From the NCBI RefSeq assembly GCF_029867415.1, contig NC_081183.1, positions 50,795,133 to 50,859,132 on the forward strand: 64,000 bases of DNA, in the 5' to 3' direction. Position numbers and translations under genes: made by a program. The notes beneath the pieces are model-generated. The model was not told the DNA's origin and ran no database searches. It saw only the letters and a list, made by a program, of their open reading frames with translations. This document shows positions 10,317-20,239 of this stretch, one piece after another (the first letter of the stretch is position 1; each line of letters begins with the position of its first letter). The stretch comes from Vicia villosa. Lineage: Eukaryota > Streptophyta > Magnoliopsida > Fabales > Fabaceae.

Positions 10317-11678
10317 CTACTCCTCATTGTTGCGGTTTCGAGAACTGCTCGCGCCTCTTGTACGAACACGGCGACGTCTATCAGGAGGAGAGTCATTCAC
10401 ACGAATGTCAAGATCATGCAAATATGTAGCAATTTCAGCGTATTGAATTTCGTTCCTAATAGCATAGTCACGGTGCTCCTGTTGCATCTCTCGGATGAGC
10501 CTAATTGTTTCAGTTTGGTTTGTCTGCATAGCTTGAACGAGTTGATCTTGGCGTTGAATAGCAGCATACATGGCCTCAAGAGTGATAGGCGGAGGGTTGT
10601 TTGGAGGAGGTTGGTTGACATCAGCTTGCCCTTGGTTGAGTTCTTCTTCATTTGCATCCATAGGTTCATTAGGATGTTCTTGTTGGTTATCATGAGGGTT
10701 GTCTTCAATAAGCCTCCAACGCTGAACATAACGGATGTTGATTCTTTCAGGGCATGGAAGGATGACATAAGGAATAAGAACTTTGTTGATGACCAAAGTG
10801 TATCGGCCATCATGGCGGGGTGAAACCAAGTGGGAGTCACGACAGTAGGTGAGATCGAGTGACTGAGCAGGCTTCATGAGATGTGAGAGTGAGAGGAGCT
10901 CGTCACCTAGACCTAAAGCACAGGCCAAGGAAGTAATAATTCCGCCAAGCAAGAATGGGTTTGTAGCGGGAGCGTTAACTAAGCCTAGGATGTGTTGGAA
11001 CATAAACGGTGCGGCATTGAAACGGATATTGTTGAGCGCACAGTAAAGGAAATATAGTTCATTTTGGTTTACCTTGTGATTGTTAGATCTCGCAAAAATA
11101 GTATGCCCCAAAACACGTTGAAAATAACGTATAGCGGGGTTTTGAATGTGAGAAGCATGGAGAGCTCTCCAACCGGTAGGAATTTCTCCAGTGAGATTGA
11201 ACCAAAATTCAAAAGCGAGATCCTCCCAAGATCGACCATTGAGTTCTTGAAAGATTGAGCGGTGAGCATTTGGTGCATGATTAAAATGCAAATATGAAGC
11301 TACGACATCTTGATCTAGAGTATATTCACGGTTGAACATCCGAAATTGGATGCTACCGGTTGAGAGTGGTTGATTAGAGGGAGTGTCGTAGTTGAAAGAA
11401 CTAAAAAATTCTAAGACGAGCGGCTCATAAGTAGGTACGGGTTCGGTACAAAGATGGTGGAGGCTAGATTTAGTGAGCAAACGGGTAACACCATCAATGA
11501 GACCCAGAGTTTCTAGACACTCGGTGTTCACAAATTTTGTGGGAACAACCGAACGTTCGTAGAAAGCGACATATTTTGTTCGTTGAGCATCATTGTCGTC
11601 ATCTCGGAAGATAATATTTGAAAGGTCGGGAGGTGGTCTCTCGGGACGCTCACTACGGATGAATGAACGTGGAGGCAT
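10317..11678 (-). CDS. Extra ORF (env-position, 'putative plant transposon protein' type) of the Athila-like element
   Basis: An uninterrupted 453-residue ORF. The central part (about residues 150-260) has the pattern NPAIRYFQRVLGHTIFAR, NELYFLYCALNN, FMFQHILGL, LLGGIITSLACALGLG. This pattern is shared, in diverged form, with the disrupted ORF at 21618-22702 and the 819-residue ORF at 16723. It is the family often labelled 'putative plant transposon protein' or Athila ORF1/env-like. The tail is proline-rich (QPPPNNPPP), then a coiled-coil stretch rich in Gln/Glu and a basic arginine-rich end (RRRRVRTRG), consistent with nucleic-acid binding. No signal peptide or membrane segment is visible, so 'envelope' is only a positional name. 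It lies between (missing) pol and the 3' LTR and has its own TATA-like leader upstream. Function is unknown. Confidence 0.8.
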   Translation of the reverse strand: MPPRSFIRSERPERPPPDLSNIIFRDDDNDAQRTKYVAFYERSVVPTKFVNTECLETLGLIDGVTRLLTKSSLHHLCTEPVPTYEPLVLEFFSSFNYDTPSNQPLSTGSIQFRMFNREYTLDQDVVASYLHFNHAPNAHRSIFQELNGRSWEDLAFEFWFNLTGEIPTGWRALHASHIQNPAIRYFQRVLGHTIFARSNNHKVNQNELYFLYCALNNIRFNAAPFMFQHILGLVNAPATNPFLLGGIITSLACALGLGDELLSLSHLMKPAQSLDLTYCRDSHLVSPRHDGRYTLVINKVLIPYVILPCPERINIRYVQRWRLIEDNPHDNQQEHPNEPMDANEEELNQGQADVNQPPPNNPPPITLEAMYAAIQRQDQLVQAMQTNQTETIRLIREMQQEHRDYAIRNEIQYAEIATYLHDLDIRVNDSPPDRRRRVRTRGASSSRNRNNEE

Positions 11679-12155
11679 GGTGAGTATGAAAATGAAAAAT
11701 AGAAATGGAGTGTAGGAGAATAGAGAATGGTATGAAGGTTGTGAAGAAGAAGAGTGGTGGTGTGGTTTTATAGTGAGGTTTGAAAATGGTGTGGTTAATG
11801 GAGAATTAAAATGGATTAATGGTGGTGTTTGAAGTTTGAATGGAGTAGAGAATTGGGAAATGAATAGAGTTTAAGAGGTGAATGATGGAGGATGAATGAG
11901 GTTTATGGAGTTTAAATGGAATAAATAAGGGGAAGAATGACGAAGATTGAAAGATGAATTTTGAAATTCAAATTCAAAATTCAAAATGGGAGTTATGGTG
12001 GTGCTGCAGCGTGGTCAACAATGCAGACTGCTGCCTTTGGGAGACGCGCGTCTCAGGCAGTCAGTCTGCAAGGGGACAAAGCATGGAGACGTGCGTCTCC
12101 TGTCCTCTGAATGATTTTTTTTGCTGGTCCCACGTAGATGGAGACGTGCGTCTCC
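11679..12155 (-). promoter_or_regulatory. Promoter-like leader of the extra ORF, with three palindromes
   Basis: On the minus strand a TATA box (TATAAAA, 11772-11766) lies 88 nt upstream of the ATG at 11678. It is followed by a leader rich in CTTC and CACC with no upstream ATG, like a plant 5' UTR. Further upstream are three palindromes of the same type as in the LTR: GAGACGCGCGTCTC at 12041-12054 and GGAGACGTGCGTCTCC at 12085-12100 and 12140-12155. The coincidence of TATA, clean leader and shared palindromes suggests separate transcription of the ORF. Confidence 0.5.
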
Positions 12156-12471
12156 TGTTGCAGGCAAGTGGTCCACGCATGCAAGGGACCAGACAGTGCT
12201 GACAGATGCCATAAATTGTCCATCAGTTCAGAGCAGTGTCGAATTTTAATACTATTAACAGCAAAAAGTGATAAACAGGCAAATATATAGCAGTCAATAG
12301 CAGTGTAATATAACACAGTAGCAGTAATCAAAAGAATATTGCATTTAAAATTAAACCGGTACTGAGTGTTAACATAAGCAGAATGTAAAATGCAGAAAAA
12401 TGAAAATCTAAACTTATGAATAAAAATTGCTAAAACTAGAAATAAAATCTAATAATCTATTACGGTAACAT
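12156..12471. other. Non-coding spacer between the two extra ORFs
   Basis: This tract is AT-rich, downstream (minus strand) of the split ORF and upstream of the palindromes. No gene is seen. Confidence 0.4.
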
Positions 12472-12780
12472 CTAGCCACGTCTATTGTTATGCTCATAAG
12501 ACTGAATGTGTTTGAAAACTTCGTCGAACTGAGCATTTACGGTGTCGATAAAATCGAAGAACTGCATTTGCAAAGTGTGTAGCTCGTTGCGCACATGTTG
12601 GACATCTTGTTATAGTGCAGTGATGGCTTGCTCGTGCGTGTTCAGATTAGGCATTCTTTGATTCACCGATGCGGTAGATGTAACGGGTTGTTGTTGCTCG
12701 AGCTCGACATTAGTCATATCAACAGTGTAATCATCAACAGAATCTTCAGAACGAGTTTCAGGCTCATACTCAGATATAGG
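12472..12780 (-). pseudogene. C-terminal part of a second extra ORF, separated by a retrotransposon insertion
   Basis: This segment continues, in frame, the ORF at 21618-22702 when the insert 12781-21617 and one ATAGG copy are ignored. It encodes an acidic stretch (ISEYEPETRSEDSVDD), then a helical Gln-rich tail, ending at TAG 12474-12472. One in-frame TAA at 12612-12610 interrupts it 45 codons before the end. The tail resembles the coiled-coil tail of the neighbouring ORF at 10317. Confidence 0.75.
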
Positions 12781-13990
12781 TGTTAGAACAAGATTTGTTC
12801 TGATCAATTATCTTAATTTTGATGATAACAATAATATGAATTTTGCTTAAGATAATATGGTACTCTAATCCAATGCAATTTCCTTTTCAGGAAATATATA
12901 AAGAGTATGCATAATTCAGCGCTCAGAAGCTTTGTCTCAAAGGGTTCAACATGCAACATCAGAACATGGTCTGGCAAGACATCAGAAGATGGTCGAAGCA
13001 GAATCAGAACATGGGTCTATGGAAGCATCAGAAGAACAAGAGAACAGAAGCACTGAAGTTCTGATGGTATCACGCTCAGAAGCACTTCAAGGTCAGAAGA
13101 TCAGAAGATGCTATGCACCAAGCTGTTTGACTCTGATGATATTCAAACGTTGTATTCACAAACATCAGATCAGAAGAAAGTACAAGTGGCAAGCTACGCT
13201 GACTGACAAAAGGAACGTTAAAAGCTACTAAAGGCTACGTCAGTAGACACAGCGTGAACAAGGCTCGAGGTAGTTGACAAAAGCGTATAACATTAAATGC
13301 GATGCTGTACGGAACACGCAAAGCATTAAATGCACTCAACGGTCATCTTCTCCAACGCCTATAAATATGAAGTTCTGATGAGAAGCAAGGTTAACGATTC
13401 TGCACCAAAACAACTCATATTAAACTTGCTGAAACGCTGTTCAAATTCAAAGCTCAGAATCTTCATCTTCATAAAAGCTCACTACATTGCTGTTGTAATA
13501 TATTAGTGAGATTAAGCTTAAACGTTAAGAGAAATATCACAGTTTGTGATTATCACTTTTAAGAAGCATTTGTAATACTCTTAGAATTGATTACATTAAG
13601 TTGTAAGGAACTAGAGTGATCGTGTGGATCAGAATACTCTAGGAAGTCTTAGAGGTTATCTAAGCAGGTTGTAACTAGAGTGATCGTGTGGATCAGTATA
13701 CTCTAGAAAAGTCTTAGAGGGTATCTAAGCAGTTGATCCTGGAGTGATCAGTGTGTGATCAGAAGACTCTGGAAGACTTAGTTGCTGACTAAGTGGAAAA
13801 CCATTGTAATCCGTGCGATTAGTGGATTAAATCCTCAGTTGAGGTAAATCATCTCTGCGGGGGTGGACTGGAGTAGTTTAGTTAACAACGAACCAGGATA
13901 AAAATAACTGTGCAATTTATTTTTATCTGTCAAGTTTTTAAAGCTACACTTATTCAAACCCCCCCTTTCTAAGTGTTTTTCTATCCTTCA
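12781..13990 (+). repeat. 5' LTR of the SIRE-type derivative
   Basis: Length is 1210 bp, TG...CA. TATA box CTATAAATATG is at about 13359-13369, so U3 is about 580-600 bp. The leader side contains three diverged copies of a 'ctagagtgatcgtgtggatcag.atactctag' module (13610-13770). Its copy at 20408-21617 is nearly identical. Confidence 0.95.
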
Positions 13991-13992
13991 AT

Positions 13993-14004
13993 TGGCATCA
14001 GAGC
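13993..14004 (+). other. Primer-binding site
   Basis: TGGCATCAGAGC, three bases after the LTR, differs at one base from the usual TGGTATCAGAGC complementary to the 3' end of initiator methionine tRNA. Confidence 0.75.
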
Positions 14005-14076
14005 GCCGGTTCTAATGTGCAAGCACTTAACCGTGTTTAGAAAAGGTTCAGGAAGAGAAAAACGCTTCAGTAAAAG

Positions 14077-15996
14077 ATGGTTGATGAAAGTGAAAAGTCT
14101 ACACCTGCATCTACATCTGGCTCTGCTGAGCAATACAACGGTAACAATGGTTATACTAGACCGCCGGTATTTGATGGTGAAAACTTTGAATACTGGAAAG
14201 ATAAACTGGAAAGTTACTTTCTTGGTCTAGATGGTGATCTATGGGATCTTCTGATGGATGGTTACAAACATCCAGTAAATGCCAGAGGCGTAAAGCTGAC
14301 AAGGCAAGAAATGAATGATGATCAGAAAAAGCTTTTCAGGAATCATCATAAATGCAGAACTGTTTTGCTGAATGCTATCTCTCATGCTGAGTATGAGAAG
14401 ATATCTAACAGGGAAACGGCCTATGACATATATGAGTCCTTGAAAATGAATCATGAAGGAAATGCTCAAGTCAAGGAGACTAAAGCTCTAGCTTTATTCC
14501 AGAAGTATGAAGCCTTCAAGATGGAGGATGATGAAGACATTGAAAAGATGTTTTCAAGATTTCAAACTCTTACTGCTGGATTGAGAGTTCTTGACAAGGG
14601 ATACACCAAGGCTGATCACGTAAAGAAAATCATCAGAAGCTTACCCAGAAGATGGGGTCCTATGGTGACTGCATTCAAGATTGCAAAGAATCTGAATGAA
14701 GTCTCTCTGGAAGAGCTTATCAGTGCCTTGAGAAGTCATGAAATAGAGCTGGACGCAAATGAGCCTCAAAAGAAAGGTAAGTCTATTGCATTAAAATCCA
14801 ATATCAAGAAATGCACTAACGCTTTTCAGGCTAGAGAAGAAGATCCTGAAGAATCAGAATCTGAAGAAGAAGATGAACTGTCCCTGATCTCCAGAAGGCT
14901 AAATCAACTCTGGAAGACCAAGCAAAGGAAGTTCAGAGGCTTCAGAAGTTCAAAGAAATTTGAACATGGAGAATCTTCTGATGACAGAAGATTTGACAAG
15001 AAGAAGGTCATGTGCTATGAATGCAATGAGCCTGGACACTTCAAGAATGAATGTCCAAATCTTCAGAAGGAAAATCCCAAGAAGAAGTTTCATAAGAAGA
15101 AAGGTCTTATGGCAACCTGGGATGAGTCAGAAGTTGATTCAGACTCTGAAGATGAGCAGGCCAACTGTGCGCTGATGGCGACAGAAGATGATGGATCAGA
15201 ATCTACATCAGAATCAGATTCTGAAGAGGTATTTTCTGAACTTACTAGAGATGAGTTAGTTTCCGGTCTAACTGAACTTCTGGAACTCAAGTCTCAGATT
15301 AGTCTCAAATACAAAAAGCTGAAAAAGCTATTTGAATTTGAAACAAAGAAGCTTGAGATGGAGAATTTTGAATTAAAAGAAAAACTTTTAAAATTATCCA
15401 ATAATGTTGGATCTCCTTCTGATTCAGAAAAATCCACTCCTAGTCTAAACCATATTCTGAAAGAATATGATTTAAGTTTCAGGAAGTTCTTATCTAGAAG
15501 TATTGGCAGAAGTCAGCTAGCTTCTATGATATATGCTGTGTCTGGAAACAAAAGAGTCGGCATTGGTTTTGAGGGTGAAACCCCATACAAACTTGAAACT
15601 GTTGATGAAATGAAACTCACATACAAGCCATTGTATGATCAGTTCAAGTATGGCCACTCCCATGATATTAGGCACACTTCACATGCTCAAAGTTTTCACA
15701 TAACACACACCAAAAAGCATGTGACACAACCTAGGAAATATCATGAAACTCACATTAAAAATTATCATGCTGTTCCTCCTATTGCTTACAATGTTAAACC
15801 CAAGTTCAATCAGAACTTGAGAAAATCTAACAAGAAAGGACCCAAGAAAATGTGGGTACCAAAGAAAAAGACTATTTCTTTTGCAGATTCTCTTGGCGAC
15901 AAAGAAGATAAAAGTCAACATGACATGTCTCCTGGACTCAAGTTGGTCTCAACACTTGAAGGGGAGAAAGATTGTCTTCCAAGTTCTGGTTCTTAA
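14077..15996 (+). CDS. gag: Copia-type Gag polyprotein (UBN2 family)
   Basis: An intact 639-residue ORF. Residues 25-65 match the DUF4219-like start (PPVFDGENFEYWKDKLESYF). Residues about 85-230 form the UBN2 gag core, ending NEVSLEELISALRSHEIEL. A CCHC zinc knuckle (Cys313, Cys316, His321, Cys326) binds RNA. Acidic Ser/Glu-rich stretches lie on both sides of the knuckle, followed by a coiled-coil segment (residues 410-455). The C-terminus (KKMWVPKKK, then LGDKEDKSQHDMSPGLKLVSTLEG) is the segment that normally leads into the protease of SIRE-type gag-pol, but here a stop follows. Gag would form virus-like particles in the cytoplasm and package RNA. Intactness in a young, pol-less element suggests it may still supply structural protein. 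Confidence 0.9.
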   Translation: MVDESEKSTPASTSGSAEQYNGNNGYTRPPVFDGENFEYWKDKLESYFLGLDGDLWDLLMDGYKHPVNARGVKLTRQEMNDDQKKLFRNHHKCRTVLLNAISHAEYEKISNRETAYDIYESLKMNHEGNAQVKETKALALFQKYEAFKMEDDEDIEKMFSRFQTLTAGLRVLDKGYTKADHVKKIIRSLPRRWGPMVTAFKIAKNLNEVSLEELISALRSHEIELDANEPQKKGKSIALKSNIKKCTNAFQAREEDPEESESEEEDELSLISRRLNQLWKTKQRKFRGFRSSKKFEHGESSDDRRFDKKKVMCYECNEPGHFKNECPNLQKENPKKKFHKKKGLMATWDESEVDSDSEDEQANCALMATEDDGSESTSESDSEEVFSELTRDELVSGLTELLELKSQISLKYKKLKKLFEFETKKLEMENFELKEKLLKLSNNVGSPSDSEKSTPSLNHILKEYDLSFRKFLSRSIGRSQLASMIYAVSGNKRVGIGFEGETPYKLETVDEMKLTYKPLYDQFKYGHSHDIRHTSHAQSFHITHTKKHVTQPRKYHETHIKNYHAVPPIAYNVKPKFNQNLRKSNKKGPKKMWVPKKKTISFADSLGDKEDKSQHDMSPGLKLVSTLEGEKDCLPSSGS

Positions 15997-16079
15997 ATCT
16001 GTTGAAGAAACTATGTTCGTAGGAAATCAGAAGAAAGTTTATTAGTCTTGGAACCATCTGTTTTGTTTGTCTCTAAAGC

Positions 16080-16390
16080 ATTGATGTTTCGTTCTTGAGT
16101 ATTCTAAATGCTCTAAATGCTACAGAATATACAATATTGAAACATTAATTGTGGACGAATCAATAAATATCTGGTTTGATGATAAACTTGTTTCTGATGA
16201 AACAAAGCGCTTAGGAATTTCTGCAGATACAATTTTGTCGTATCAGAAGCTGCAGAACAAAGAAGTGAACCTCCAGAAGCTGTGTATATCAGAAGTAATG
16301 GATCAGAAGATCATTCAGATTTATATCAGCACACTTCAGAAGGAGTGTTTCCTGAAGAGAAACTTGATCAGATCAGAAGCAGTAATCTGA
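16080..16390 (+). pseudogene. Remnant of integrase-side pol left by an internal deletion
   Basis: The frame at about 16090-16210 reads like the end of the copia integrase/linker region: KCSKCYRIYNIETLIVDESINIWFDDKL is split here as CYRIYNIETLIV and DESINIWFDDKL, matching the common '(A)YRVYN.RT..VEES.NV.FDD'. The rest (to 16390) is Gln/Ser-rich linker. Protease, the integrase core and RT-RNase H on either side are missing. This shows that pol was present in the ancestor and was deleted in at least two parts. Confidence 0.65.
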
Positions 16391-16429
16391 ATCTGAAGGT
16401 GTAAAGTCTATTCTAAAATTTACAGCTGT

Positions 16430-16722
16430 CATCTATTATCTGATGGTGAACACGTGTCTGTACGGTTAGTACAAAGCGTGCAGTTGAAAAGACGCCTACC
16501 TAGGTAACTGTATTTAATCATTTCATTTACCATGCTATCTCTCCTAATGTCATTTCTCATTTAATGCAAAATGATTTAAATTATTTTCAAATCTTTTAAA
16601 TAGTCCGCTTCAACTTCATTCTTTTCTCCGTTTCTCTATTTTGTCGTACATTTTTTTTCGCTGCATCTGTCTCTTTCTTTTTCAAACCCTAGTCCTTGAT
16701 CTAATCTTACGACATAATCATC
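16430..16722 (+). promoter_or_regulatory. Promoter-like region before the 819-residue ORF
   Basis: A G-box (CACGTG, 16451-16456), a TATA-like TTTTAAATAG (16594-16603) and a pyrimidine-rich leader (with AAACCCTAG near 16685) precede the ATG at 16723 by the spacing usual for plant genes. There is no upstream ATG between the TATA-like box and the start. This is a pattern match only. Confidence 0.4.
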
Positions 16723-19182
16723 ATGGACTCTTCCTCTTGTTCTTCTTCCTCAAAAGAAAGACTTACTTCTTCACAAATCCTTCGGCGGAATTATGAATAT
16801 GCTCCTTTGAAAACTTGTTTGATACCCATGAAGGACTTGGAGGTTTTATGTGAAACTGCTGTGGACTTAAACAATCTTAAAGCGAATGGCTTTAAGTGTG
16901 ATGCAAGAATCCTTGAGCAAGGATGGTCCAAGTACCTAAATAGATTGGTTGGTCCAATTTATCCTGATCTTGTGAAGGATTTCTGGGTACATGCAACGGT
17001 TACCCCAACGGCCATCATTTCATTCGTGCTAGGGCATGAAGTGGTTATCTCTGAGAAACTGATCAGAAAGCTATACAATCTGAATGATGAAGAAGGTTGG
17101 TCTGGTTTTCGACATACATCTGTTGATTGGTCAATAGTTGAAAAACAAATCTCTCAGACTTCTGGGATTGACTCGAATAACACAGGCACCTTGAAGCCAT
17201 TTTATAGAGTATGGGCTGAGATTATTCTGGGTTCTCTTCACCACAGAAAAAGAATGCTCTCCTCTTCTTACATCAGTCCAGATCACAAGCACACTCTTTT
17301 CTGCATTGGCAAAAAGACTGAGATCAACATTTCTCACATTCTGTTTGAGAATCTAAAGACTTCAATCCTTGAGTCAAGAGAAGAGGAAAGGGCGAAGTAC
17401 CCTCATCTTTCAAGAACGACTATTCCGTTTGGAAGAATGATTTCAGACATTCTTACTGAAAGCAAAGTGCTGGACTCCATCAGAAAACTCAATGCATCCC
17501 ATTTGCTTGGAGTAGTTCAAGGTCCCATTTTTAATGGTGTGGATTTGTTCAGATTAGAACTCATTCAAAATGTACCTTCTGTGTGCCCAAGCTTTCCTGA
17601 CATTCTCTCAAGAAGAGTTGCTGTTGAAGGTTTTGCCTCCTTGTTTCAAGAAGAGCTGCATCAGGTTGTCAAGTCTTACCTGGAAGATTGTGTTAGGAAG
17701 CAATCAGATATTGATCCTGCTTGGATCCGTGGCAGAGTACTTCCGTCCAAGGCTGATCTTCTTAAGAAGGATCAGAAGGAACTAAAGGCTAGGCTAAAAA
17801 GAAAAGCCCAAAAAGATGAGGCTGAGAAAGCCAAGAAGTTGAGGGTCACCTATGATCCTGACAAGGTGGACTCTGAAGAACGAAGAGATAAAAGGATCAG
17901 AGATTCCTTTCGCAGAACCAGATCTTCTTCTTCTGTACAAATCTCCAGAAAGGTTTTTATTCCACCTCCTTCTGTCCCTGAACCATCTTTCCAATCACAT
18001 CCTTCTGAACCAAAAGTAAACTTCACCTTACCAAATCCTTCTCCATCATCCTTCTCCTCTCCCATTCTAAACCCCACACCTTTAAGTATTCTTCCCCCAA
18101 CTCCTTCTGATAAATCCTTCTCACCAATTCCATTTACAAATTCTTCACCCTCTTCTCAACCCATCCCTTCTGATATTCCACCCTCATCAATCATTCTATC
18201 AGATATCCCTTCTTCCTCATCCACCGTACCTCCACCTTCTATATCCTATCCCTTACCTACCAGAAAATCCAAACCTTACTGTCTTCTCTACCCTGACTAC
18301 AAATTCACCTTCAATCCGCATGAACCTGAACCCTATACCTACCTGGAACTTTTCAGACATGAGGTGATTAGCAGTCTAGACCTTCTGAAGGATGCATTTC
18401 TAAATGGTCTAGATGATGTTTCTACAAGAAATTTCTGGAGAAGATTTCGCAAGGATTTTCAAGTAGAAGCAATGGGAGTACAGAAAAGACTAGTGGCTGC
18501 TGCCCCTGGTTACCCTGGTTACCTTCTGGAGGAAGATAATGGTATATACTACCATCCTCTCAGAAATTGTGTTGCTGCTGAGGAGAAGCCCTTTGTGGAT
18601 GAATTGGAAGTAGCAAGACTCGCTGCTGCATTGGAAGCCAATCCTTGCAGGGAGATCGTGGTCTGGATACCTCAATATCCTGTTCTACTTGGGGATTTCA
18701 AGACTCTCTTTGACTTTCTGAGGGAAAACCCATCTAAGGAAGACCCAAGCTTGGTCATTCCAGAAGTTGTTGACCCACCAGAAGTTGAAGGTCCTTCTGC
18801 TCCCAGGAATCTAGCTGCCATTCTTCAGGCACTTGAAAATGGAGACTCGGAAATTCCTGCTGCAGAATATGGAGATGCTTCTATGCAAGAAGCAGATGCT
18901 GAAGATCATGTTGCTGAATCAGATCCTGTTGAGGAAATCCCTGCAAATGATCTATCCATGGAAGCTACAGATCAAGTTGCTATTCCTGTGGTTGAAAGCG
19001 GTGAAGCTTCTTCTGATGAATCTTCTCGTCTTACAAGGACTCTGGAAGAAATTCAGAGGAGACAGGATGAGCAAAGCTCACTCAATGCTGAGTATAGCGC
19101 TTTCATGGTGAGGCAAGAAGGACACAACAATAAGGTTCAAGAGATGCTGACCAAGATCTTGTCAAGACTAGGGCCATCTTAG
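16723..19182 (+). CDS. SIRE-type 'env-like' extra ORF, 819 residues
   Basis: An intact ORF starting MDSSSCSSSSKERL. Residues 40-310 form a globular part with motifs KPFYRVWAEIILGSLHHRK, TLFCIGKKTEINISHILFENL and IPFGRMISDILTES, comparable to the YF..LG..IF / ELYF..CA..N / F pattern in the Athila-type ORFs of this window. A Lys/Arg-rich helix (about 345-395) follows. Residues 405-525 form a Pro/Ser-rich tract with many SP motifs. A second ordered part follows around 530-660, then an acidic tail and a final coiled-coil (about 770-815). SIRE1-lineage elements carry such an ORF after pol, called env-like because of its place. No signal peptide or membrane span is seen, so an envelope function is not supported. 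Its role is unknown. Confidence 0.8.
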   Translation: MDSSSCSSSSKERLTSSQILRRNYEYAPLKTCLIPMKDLEVLCETAVDLNNLKANGFKCDARILEQGWSKYLNRLVGPIYPDLVKDFWVHATVTPTAIISFVLGHEVVISEKLIRKLYNLNDEEGWSGFRHTSVDWSIVEKQISQTSGIDSNNTGTLKPFYRVWAEIILGSLHHRKRMLSSSYISPDHKHTLFCIGKKTEINISHILFENLKTSILESREEERAKYPHLSRTTIPFGRMISDILTESKVLDSIRKLNASHLLGVVQGPIFNGVDLFRLELIQNVPSVCPSFPDILSRRVAVEGFASLFQEELHQVVKSYLEDCVRKQSDIDPAWIRGRVLPSKADLLKKDQKELKARLKRKAQKDEAEKAKKLRVTYDPDKVDSEERRDKRIRDSFRRTRSSSSVQISRKVFIPPPSVPEPSFQSHPSEPKVNFTLPNPSPSSFSSPILNPTPLSILPPTPSDKSFSPIPFTNSSPSSQPIPSDIPPSSIILSDIPSSSSTVPPPSISYPLPTRKSKPYCLLYPDYKFTFNPHEPEPYTYLELFRHEVISSLDLLKDAFLNGLDDVSTRNFWRRFRKDFQVEAMGVQKRLVAAAPGYPGYLLEEDNGIYYHPLRNCVAAEEKPFVDELEVARLAAALEANPCREIVVWIPQYPVLLGDFKTLFDFLRENPSKEDPSLVIPEVVDPPEVEGPSAPRNLAAILQALENGDSEIPAAEYGDASMQEADAEDHVAESDPVEEIPANDLSMEATDQVAIPVVESGEASSDESSRLTRTLEEIQRRQDEQSSLNAEYSAFMVRQEGHNNKVQEMLTKILSRLGPS

Positions 19183-19836
19183 ATTGAGTCTGTGTTGTTT
19201 CTTTCTTTTCGTTGCATCTGTCTTTGTGCATCTGATCTTTCTTATCTTCATGTACTTCTGTACCTGCTGTTTTGAACTTCAATGAAATCATCTTCTTCCT
19301 CCGTGTGTTTCGTTTTGTTTGTCTCTGAATCTTTTTTGCTTTTTGATGATATGACAAAAAGGGGGAGAAGATAAATGATAAATGATTTGATTAATCTATC
19401 AGTTGCTGGGTTAAGCTCCCACACATTTACTAACAAGAACTGCAAGTTCTATATGGTTTAAGTGTTTTGCAGGTATAAAGAAGTGAAGAGAATCTTCAAA
19501 GCAAACACAAGAAGCAAAACCATGGAAACTGAAGCAAGCTGAGTGCTATCAAGCTTCAGAAATCAGGAGCACTGAAAATAGAATTTAATCCATATCTGTC
19601 CATTTTCTTTGACAAAATTCTATTTGCTCTGATACATTATTTTAGCCTATATGGCTCTGATACATATCATGTGTTCAAAAATACATTTTATCTTCTAACT
19701 CGTTCATGTTGACTTTTGTCGTTTAGTTTTTGTTCTGTAACATTTCAGGATGTAGAGATGCTCAGATGACGCTCTGGTACATTCAACAATGTTCTGATAC
19801 AAATCTAGCATGAAGTGATGTTGGTAGACATTCAAA
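19183..19836 (+). other. 3' non-coding region of the SIRE-type derivative
   Basis: No coding signal is seen. A polypurine-like AAAAAGGGGGAGAAG at about 19356-19370 resembles the true PPT at 20394-20407. Confidence 0.5.
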
Positions 19837-20170
19837 GTTCTGAAGCTATCCGAGGGAAGCAGAAATCAGAAGCTGTGAATGTTCTAAAAGATCCAGAAAA
19901 CTCAAGTTCTGAAGCTGTCCTGAATGGAAGCAGAAATCAGAAGCTGTGAATGTTCTGAAGATCAAAGAAATTCAAGTTCTGAAGCTGTCCTAGATGGAAG
20001 CAGGAATCAGAAGCTGTGAATGTTCTGAAGATCAAAGAAATTCAAGTTCTGAAGCTGTCCTAGATGGAAGCAGGAATCAGAAGCTGTGAGTGTTCTAGGG
20101 ATCTAAGGAAATTCTAGTTCTGAAGCTGTCCAATGGAAGCAGAAGTCAGAAGCTATGAATTCTCTAAAGA
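19837..20170 (+). repeat. 70-bp tandem repeats, about 4.8 copies
   Basis: Units begin GTTCTGAAGCTGTCC and contain ATCAGAAGCTGTGAATG. The middle copies are almost identical, the outer ones diverged. They lie between the extra ORF and the 3' LTR of the derivative. Confidence 0.85.
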
Positions 20171-20239
20171 CAGAAGCTTATATGATCGTCTCTACCGAAA
20201 TAATCAGGGAAGTCTTTTGTTAAAGTTCTTCGAGTATTT

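Noticed and set aside
16723..19182. Reading the 819-residue ORF as a viral envelope protein
   Set aside because: No signal peptide, no membrane span and no furin-like site are visible. The name env-like rests on position only.
19837..20170. CRISPR-like array
   Set aside because: Units are contiguous 70-bp repeats without unique spacers, in a plant retroelement.
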